From the NCBI RefSeq assembly GCF_004193775.1, contig NC_041019.1, forward strand, positions 30,860,034-30,924,033: a stretch of DNA of 64,000 bases, written 5' to 3'. The notes under the pieces were generated by a model that searched no databases, had not been told where the DNA came from, and saw only the letters and a list, made by a program, of their open reading frames with translations. This stretch comes from Glycine soja (taxonomy: Eukaryota; Streptophyta; Magnoliopsida; Fabales; Fabaceae). This document shows positions 57,115 through 64,000 of the stretch, piece after piece; the first letter of the stretch is position 1; every line of letters begins with the position of its first letter. Both the position numbers and the translations under genes were made by a program.

Positions 57115-57190
57115 CCCAGGTCTTGCTTTTATAGACTCTTCATGTCTGGTAAAAAAAACCATTGAAAGAGTTATATTTTTGAGAAAATCA
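57115..57190. repeat. 77-bp flanking duplication, right copy
   Basis: This is the partner of 55910-55986. It continues into the normal LTR sequence (TGTTAAGAGTT), as in the uninterrupted family member at 35101-35200. Confidence 0.9.
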
Positions 57191-57715
57191 TGTTAAGAGT
57201 TATAACTCTTAACTTTTTCTTCAAAACTATTCACTGGTAATCAATTACCACAATGGTGTAATCGATTACACAATGTATTTTATGAAAAGTTGTGACTCTT
57301 CACAATTGGATTTGAATTCCAATGTTCAGATTCACTTGTAATTGATTACTAATATAGTGTAATCGATTACACTATTTGAAAATCATTTCGGAACGTTACA
57401 ATTCATTTGAAAATATTTTGAAAACCAGTCTGGTCACTAGTAATCGATTACCAGAGAGTAATCACTCTGGTAACTTTAAAAAATTTGAGAAAATTCTTTT
57501 GTAAAACAAAACTGTGCTATTTGGTTTTTGAAAAATTCTTTTAATACTTATCCTATATGAAGTCCTGACTTGTTGCTTCTTGATTTCTTCTCTTGAATCT
57601 TGGATTGGATTCTTAATGCTTGATCTTGAAGTCTTGAATCAATCTTGAATCAATTACTTGGGCTTTTGGCATCATCAAAATTACTTGGTTCATCATCATG
57701 AAGCTTGCTTCTACA

Positions 57716-58520
57716 CCCCTGAATTAAGACCCAAGTATTCTCTGTCACTAAGTCACTCCTGGCTTTCACAAACAATATATGTTTGATAGAAAATATATTT
57801 TTATCACTCAATGAGTTTTTACATAGTATGCTTGAATACTATGAACTTGCTAACTTAGCAAAGCTAAGATTCACTCAATTTGATCAAGTTTCCTTCATCC
57901 AGTGGACTAACAACGTCACAACACTTGTTTGATGTCTCACATTATTCTGTTATGATTCCTCTTTTTAACACGAACATATGCAAGCTTTATATAGCCTTTA
58001 GAACTTCAATTTGCTGAGAGATCTCAACTAGTCGTTATCTAATAGCTTTGGCATTTGACATGAGGCTACTACTGTGCAGAGAGAGTGGGGACCACAAATA
58101 CTTTTTGCAGCATGTCTTCAGAGAAGTACAATCTACCAATGTTGCCTAGTACTTAGAGCTGACTTTCAACATACAAATCAAAAGAAATGTTAACAACGTA
58201 AGACAAAAGGAGTTAGGAATGTCAAGACAAGACAATTTAAATCTTCCATTTTGTGTGTTATGGCACGAGTTTCTTATTGAACATATGGAGATTACTTTCT
58301 TGTGATTGTTTTCAGTACTTGAGGATTGAGTATGTTCCATTGCTTTTGTACTGTGAGCCAAGTGCTAAAGCACTTGACTTCATAGGACTGGTCACTAGAG
58401 CTGTATCATCCAATGACTAATACATTGTCTATCGTTTAAAGCCTTTTTGTTCATGTTTTTCTACTTGTATCACATAGAGAAAAAGTGTATTATAAATTAA
58501 AATTCCTATTCTACTTTCTC
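57716..58520 (-). mobile_element. Copia/SIRE-like LTR proximal part and polypurine region
   Basis: This is the continuation of the LTR at 54652. On the minus strand TGATAATGACAAAGGGGGAG (about 58540-58520) precedes it. This is the block usual at the end of SIRE-like internal regions. The exact LTR start was not resolved. Confidence 0.5.
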
Positions 58521-58529
58521 CCCCTTTGT

Positions 58530-59057
58530 CATTATCAAAAGACATGGGTTTAAAGAGAAAAAGTGATGGGACCATCATTGTCAACCGATAATGGATAAAG
58601 GTTAAGGAATGGAAGATGCTGACTTTGGCGGTGAGGGCAGAGGCACAGGTAGAGGATTTTCAGTGAGTGCAGGTGCAGGAGTAGTAGTTGGAGGTGGCAG
58701 AGGTGGTTGGACGAATGGAGGCAACCTTTGTTGCATTAACAAGTTCATGTTGAAGAGCACTGAGTCATTGAAAAGGGGATGGCTCCAAAGTATTCTTTAT
58801 TAGCAAATGGGTTTCCATGCGTTCAACATGGAATCTTTTCTCCATAGTTTCTTACAGGTTGGCTTGTTGAAGGCATAACAACTCTTGAAGGTGCTCCTCA
58901 AACACACCTGTTGGAACAATGATAGTCAAGGGGTTATCTCACATGGAGTACTGAAAGTGCTGATTGTTGTGAGTTTTTCTTCACAGGGTTGGTAAGTGAC
59001 TTCAACCAGCGGAGGTTCAAAAACATTGATCTGGGGTCTAAGATGAGCATGTAGGTT
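58530..59057 (-). pseudogene. Env-like ORF remnant, C-terminal part
   Basis: In broken frames the minus strand encodes a Pro-rich segment (PPLPPPTTTPAPALTENPLP) and a Gln/Leu-rich helix. Position just before the SIRE-like polypurine block and LTR suggests the env-like ORF of a copia Sirevirus. The plus-strand Gly-rich frame here is a shadow of it. A Tat/Ogre solo LTR separates it from the upstream part at 60932. Confidence 0.4.
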
Positions 59058-60926
59058 TGTCATACCCTAATTTCGTCTGGGGACCTTGGCTTGGTGGCAT
59101 GCAACTTGTATTTGGTCATTTTGAGGTGCTTGGCACCCATCATTAGGCAATTTGTGAAGTTCCGTGATGTGCCGGAAACCGAAAGAAAGTATTGATGCAC
59201 AATCCGTAAGGTCCCGTGACACACCGGAAATCAAAAGGAAGCATCGTTGCACAATTAGTGAGGTTTCGTAACATTCCGTAAGTAAAAAAAAGGGGATGAT
59301 TATGTAATCCGCAAGGTTCCGTAACATTACGGAAAGAAAACAAGTATCGTTGCGAAATCTGTAAGTTTCCGTAACTTTACGAAAAAAGAATCACCAAAAA
59401 AGGGCAAGGGGGTGTATTTAGTAAAAATGGGGGTGCAAATAGCAACCAGGCCCACTTGGGCCCTCCAGAAGATTCCTCCAGAAGGCTGTTGCTTCTGGAG
59501 GAAGCAACCTAGCTCGCCTGGGCGAGCTGGGTGGCAAGCTTCTCCCCCAATTTTCTATAAATAGGGGGAGAAGTGAAGTAGAAAAGGGTTCAGCCCCTTA
59601 GGCACTTCTCTCTCTTTCGAATTTGCTTAGGAAAATTGTTTCCGTGAAGAAAATCCAAGCCGAGGTGCTTCCGTAACACTTCCGAGATGTTTCCGTAAGC
59701 AAATCCGTGAAGGTTTTCGTCCGTTCTTCATCATTTTTCATCCGTTCTTCGTTCTTCAACGGGTAAGTTTTCGAATCCGAGACTTTCAATTCATTTCTTG
59801 TTTTTTTAAGCTTTCATCTTTATTTGGTTCATTTTCGATTTCTTTTCTTCCGTCTTTAACGCGCTTTTACCGTTTATTTAAGCCGTTTTCTCACCTAATA
59901 AATGATAAAATGAATTTCAACCGATCATTTGTGTTGTAATCTCATTTAATCACTTTTAAAACGAAATCTAACCGATCGTTCACGCTATAACCTCGGTTAA
60001 ACCAAAAAAAGTAAAAAAAATAATCAAAATATCTTGAAAAATAATAATAAAATAATCAAAATATCTTTGAATAAAATAAATCAAAAAAATCAATCGGACG
60101 TTTTTCTTTGGAAGTTTCCTTGAATGAATTGATTAATAACCAAAGTGAAAACTAAGACTAAAATAGATTCACAAATCAAGTTTGGTCCGAAAAATCACTA
60201 AAAACCGTTTTAAGGTCCAATGCCTTAAACGATCCTCTTTACTTTTATCGGTTAACATGGACCGTTCAAAAGCATAAAATCAACATGTAACTTTACCGCT
60301 TTTGCAAGAACTACGTAGGTCTGATTTCCTCATCGCAATTGAGGATACGTAGGAGCAAAAGCCCCGCTTTTGTCGACCACCCCAAGAGATCGTTAATGGT
60401 CCAACGCCTTAATGTTTCTCTCCTTTCAAAATCAAAAGACCGTTTAATGGTCCAACACCTTAAATGACCTTTTGTTCAATAAAAGCATACTTCTCAAAAA
60501 AGACAAAAACAACTTAACCAAACACTTTGTTCCGCAAGAACTACGTAGGTCTGATTTCCCCATCATAATTGAGGAATACGTAGGAGCAAAGGGAAACACC
60601 CTTGTCGACCACAAAAAGATAAAAAATATAAAAAGGGTATAAAGGATATAAGGACATAAAAGGGAACGTAAAAATCAAAGTCATGTTTGCACATTCGATT
60701 AAAGGCTGCCGTCCCTTGTGACGGACGTGTGGGGTGCTAATACCTTCCCCGTGCGTAAATACAACTCCCGAGCCTTTCACTTAAAAATTTGTAGATCGCG
60801 TCTTCTCCGGTTTTTCCGACGTTTTCCTCAAATAAACGTTGGTGGCGACTCCGCGCGTATTCCTTTCGTGGAACACGCATCCCGCGAGTCTCACTTCGCC
60901 CTCCCGCCGAAGGGTAGGTTGCGACA
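59058..60926 (+). mobile_element. Tat/Ogre-like solo LTR with perfect 5-bp target duplication
   Basis: The 1869-bp LTR begins TGTCATACCC and ends GGTTGCGACA, flanked by AGGTT on both sides (59053-59057 and 60927-60931). It has TATAAATA at 59556-59563 and two copies of the TACGTAGG module (60311-60353 and 60541-60584). It is longer than the other family LTRs because of this second module. It is inserted in the env-like ORF remnant. Confidence 0.95.
59556..59563 (+). promoter_or_regulatory. TATA box of the solo LTR
   Basis: TATAAATAGGGGG lies about 500 bp into the LTR, as in copy A. Confidence 0.75.
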
Positions 60927-60931
60927 AGGTT

Positions 60932-61680
60932 GTTGAACAACTCTTCAGATTTGAGCTTCTCCTACTGTTACTTTGCTTCTGCCTCTTTTTGCATCTCCAT
61001 TAGCTGGCGATTGAGTTTGTCCTATTTTTTTTTTGGAGTTCAGCAGCCATTCCTTGTCCTAGAACTCAAGGGTTCTGATTAGGGGAGAATGAACGCTCTT
61101 TGAGTACAAGATGCCTTGCCCAAGCAACAACAATTTCCCTTCGCATTGCAACTTCGGGGTACTCATGCAAGTTAAAGATGAACCGAGAGCGAAGAGGATG
61201 GATGCCATGAATGAGGTGCTGGTAGAACTCGTTATCTCCTTCTTGTCTTAGGAAGTACATTTGTCAATCATTGAATCTATAAATCTTTGTTGGAGACAAG
61301 ATTTTCACCATACACATATGATTGGAGGTGTTTTCCTTGTCGTACTGTGATGTGGATGCAGGACTTGAGTTTTCATACATGTCTTTGAAGTAAAAAAGCA
61401 TGACATCATTTTGATCGAACTCAGTGTCTGGCTTCGGAGTGACCATCTTCTTAGTTGCATCCTTGGTGAAGTACCTGCTCCAATCATAAGGAACTGAATG
61501 CAAGGCATTGGCTTGTTATGAGGAGGCACCTTCCCTTTCTTTTTCTTAAGGACCAATGAGGCAACCTCGAAGCAATTCTATCTGGCATGAACTTAATGGT
61601 TGTGGTTGGTTGGATGTGAATTCCAAGGGGATAGCTTGGCCACTGGTTAGTTAGACCGCATTGGATCATTATCATCCCAA
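60932..61680 (-). pseudogene. Env-like ORF remnant, N-terminal part
   Basis: Minus-strand frames include KGKVPPHNKPMPC, PKPDTEFDQNDVMLFYF, EVAMRREIVVAWARHLVL and, next to the solo LTR, a Lys/Glu/Gln-rich helix. Frameshifts occur near 61500, 61265 and 61070. No envelope function can be shown. The assignment rests on context with the copia-like 3' end to the left. Confidence 0.4.
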
Positions 61681-62839
61681 CAGTAAGTAGGTTTAGACTA
61701 ATTTAAACTAAACTTCGTCCTCAGATCCCTCTTGTTGGACTAGGCTCAACTTAATCAGTTTACGAAAGTTTAGACTAATTTAACCTAAGCTTTGTCCTCA
61801 GATCCCTCTTGTTGGATTAGACTTAGACTAAACAACATTATGATCATAGTATATTAAGAAAACTAAAACTTAATCCTCAAATCCCTCTTGTTGGACTAAG
61901 TTTCAATCCTGCTTTTATCAAGTTCTAAGACAACAGTACATTTCCTAATGCTAAAGTCACCTAACTAGACATACAAATGAGTGATCAGACCAAGAGCATG
62001 CAGAAATTAAGCATTGAACACATGAAACACAATCAATTAGATATTAAAGTAATTACATCAGCTGTTCCTTAGAAATTCCCAACAAGAGTGCTTAGCCAGT
62101 CATAGAGAAAAACCCTAACACAAATGAGATTAAGAGTAGAGAATAACTGTTCCTTACACAAGAAAGAGGATCCCTCCTCCTCTTCTCGGCATCTCAAAAT
62201 CACTCTGCAACTCACTAATCTCTCTCTAATTACAAAACCTAGGTCTCTCTGCAAAAGATGCTCCTCTTGTTGCCTCCAAAGTTCTTTTCTTGAAATAGGT
62301 ACTGTGGTGTGCTCGGGAATTGTTGTAAAAAAAATTTGTGCCCTCTGTACCCTAATTCTGCACAAAACAGGCTTTAAATAGGCTCTAAATCCGTGACATT
62401 GCACTTAGCTCCACCCTCGCGCTTAGCGCGAGTAAGTGGATTTGAGCTTAGCGCCAGTCATGCGCTGAGTCTGGCTGAAGACAACCGCTGTGCTTAGCAC
62501 ACTGATCTCGCGCTTAGCGCGCGACCTTGATATTGATGCTCTGCCAGATTCTTCTGTCGTGCTAAGCGCACTGAAGCTGTGCTTAACGATGGATGCACGC
62601 TAAGCCTAAATGGTGAGCTGAGCGCAACTACCACTTTTAGCACTTCAAGATTTAGCCTCATTTAACCTGAAATTGAACAGATTTCATCATTAAATCCAAT
62701 GGAAAGTATTCTAGGGACAACTATAACAAGAAAACAAGATTTATTTACAAATTACTACAAAATAACCATAAATTAGGGAACTATACAAGTTTTGGAAAAT
62801 TTTTTCTATACAAAAGTTAGTCGTATAAGACGACTAACA
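61681..62839 (-). mobile_element. 3' LTR of a minus-strand Athila-like element
   Basis: On the minus strand it begins TGTTAGTCG at 62839 and aligns with the start of the solo LTR at 39538. It has a terminal GTTAGTCGT/ACGACTAAC hairpin and a block of GCGCTTAGCGCG motifs at 62400-62620. Three ~75-bp repeats with ATCCCTCTTGTTGGA lie at 61720-61905. The left end was not resolved. Confidence 0.7.
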
Positions 62840-62857
62840 AACTCCCCCAAATTTATA
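62840..62857 (-). promoter_or_regulatory. Polypurine tract of the Athila-like element
   Basis: The minus strand reads TATAAATTTGGGGGAGTT directly before the LTR start. AAATTTGGGGGAG is the usual tract of Athila-like elements. Confidence 0.8.
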
Positions 62858-64000
62858 GTTTTGCTTGTCCTCAAGCAAAGAAAGACTAGTTCACTTGTCC
62901 TCAAGTGACAAAATACAATGGTCACTCAAAAATGGTGTTTGCTTCACAGAGGAATTCAACCATATGAACTGAATATCATGGAATGCTTCAATCAATTGAT
63001 TTTCACAAACATGCAGCTTTTCAAAGATAGGAACATACGCATTAGAGACACAACTGAAATAAGCTAGTAAGGATGGCAGAAATCGAGGAAGGATCATCAA
63101 CCAAAACCTCACAGTCATTGGGTCACTCAAGCTCAAGTGTTTAGGCTCATTCCATCATAAACAACTAACACAAGTCCCAACCTTTGCATTTCATCTCATA
63201 TCATACAGCAATGAACACACAAAATGAATCCGAAGGACTTTCTAGGCTTGCAATGGGGTTAGGCTGCCAAGAAATCATGGTTTTTCTAGGATTCAAAAGC
63301 TTAGGTTCTAGGAGAGCATTCATCCATAGATAAACCTTCACTTTTTCATTCATTCCTACCCCATACTTGCCTTTTATTTAGGCACTCAACTTTTATTCAT
63401 GGAATTACAACATACACACTTATTAGATTGATCCATATTTACAGTTTTTTTTTTTACATATATACAAAAACAGTATGTGTATATACCAAAATAGTGTGTG
63501 TATGCTATTTACTTTGATCATTTCAATTCTTACCCAGTATTTCCCCCAAATTTGGAATGAATTTACCTTGATAATTACTCCCCCAAATTTGAGACAAATT
63601 TGCTTTGAACTAGGCTTCTTGTGGATGATGCTCTCCTACAACCTAAGACAAGGTAGCAGGAGATAACACTGTATAGGCTCAAGGTTCAATCAATCAATAA
63701 TTCATTTAGCTTAAACTGGGTGCAAGGGATAAATCATTCAAGCACGTGGTCAACTTTTTGGCTAAGTGGCTATCGCAATCAAACATGACCTTCATCATCC
63801 TTAATTTCATGCATTCAGTCCATACTTCAGAGATTCATTCAAAAATTAGTACTAAATGATAATCGTTTCTCTCAAAATTTAAGGATCGCACTCTCACCGG
63901 GATACGATCAATGCATTGCTTCACAATCAATCTGACAAACTGACTAACATTTTCAGTCAAAGTTCTAATCACATGTTCTTTCTCTTCTAGTGGGTGCAAG
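62858..64000 (-). mobile_element. 3' internal region of the Athila-like element
   Basis: Non-coding as far as can be seen. It has CTTGTCCTCAAG repeats near the tract and a second AAATTTGGGGGA-like tract at about 63580 (CTCCCCCAAATTT on the plus strand). It runs off the window, so the coding part is not visible. Confidence 0.55.

Larger units (their letters stand above)
55060..57715 (-). mobile_element. LTR of the 34527 family, itself interrupted
   Basis: On the minus strand it begins TGTAGAAGC and ends CTTGATCCAACA, matching the solo LTR at 34527-36104. Flanking bases CCTCT and CCCCT differ at one position and probably are an aged target duplication. It carries paired palindromes at 57237/57258 and 57338/57359 and is split by an Athila-type LTR at 55987-57114. 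Confidence 0.82.

Noticed and set aside
58609..58803. Plus-strand Gly-rich ORF resembling a Gly-rich protein
   Set aside because: It is the complement of the Pro-rich env-like remnant on the minus strand. It lacks other support.

Overview
The window is plant nuclear DNA, almost certainly from a legume and most likely soybean (Glycine) or a close relative. The evidence is very large Tat/Ogre-type Ty3-gypsy elements, LTRs rich in GTAATCGATTAC palindromes and in GCGCTTAGC-type motifs, and one ordinary two-exon plant nuclear gene with a 3.8 kb intron. No rRNA, tRNA, CRISPR or prokaryotic feature is visible. About 85-90% of the window is nested, mostly broken retrotransposon, as in pericentromeric heterochromatin. 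The genus is inferred from repeat style, not proven.

Region 1 (1-33 kb) holds several copies of one Tat/Ogre-like family. Copy A (+, 1-11273) has an inverted RT/RNase H segment, an integrase, a spliced-looking third ORF, two satellite arrays and a 3' LTR. Copy D (-, 11274-12527) is only a leader, a primer-binding site and an LTR fragment. Copy C (-, about 15050-28666) has a complete 5' LTR, ORF1, gag-protease with a G-patch-like tail, an integrase and ORF3, but RT and RNase H are deleted. Copy B (+, 28770-32989) keeps the ORF3 tail, a 31-bp satellite and a 3' LTR. A solo LTR of the same family sits at 59058-60926. Reading the copies together gives the order LTR - PBS - ORF1 - gag/protease/G-patch - RT - two RNases H - integrase - intron - ORF3 - satellite-rich 3' UTR - PPT - LTR. 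An unrelated fragment carrying paired palindromes lies at 12530-15050.

Region 2 (33-42.4 kb) is a minus-strand chromovirus-like element with an initiator-Met PBS, gag and protease/RT. It is dissected by solo LTRs, four of which have clear 5-bp target duplications: 33519-34317, 34527-36104, 36358-37224 and, in its 5' LTR, 39538-40956.

Region 3 (42.4-54.6 kb) is the least repetitive part. It has a decayed plant-mobile-domain gene, a MULE-like N-terminal fragment, a roughly 1.7 kb foldback palindrome, and a real host gene on the minus strand (exons 53070-53252 and 49159-49266) for a 96-residue membrane protein that is probably mitochondrial. Its intron carries a 246-bp Helitron-like insertion and a 778-bp MULE-type foldback with a 9-bp target duplication.

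Region 4 (54.6-64 kb) is a minus-strand copia/SIRE-like 3' end (LTR plus env-like ORF remnant). It is interrupted by an LTR that itself carries an Athila-type LTR, and by the Tat/Ogre solo LTR. The 3' end of a minus-strand Athila-like element follows and runs off the window.

The most unusual signals are: pairs of ATCGAT-centred palindromes spaced 21 bp apart in two LTR families; a conserved double TACGTAGG module in every copy of the Tat/Ogre LTR and once outside it; an intron conserved in front of ORF3; and an Athila-type LTR flanked by 77-bp rather than 5-bp duplications.
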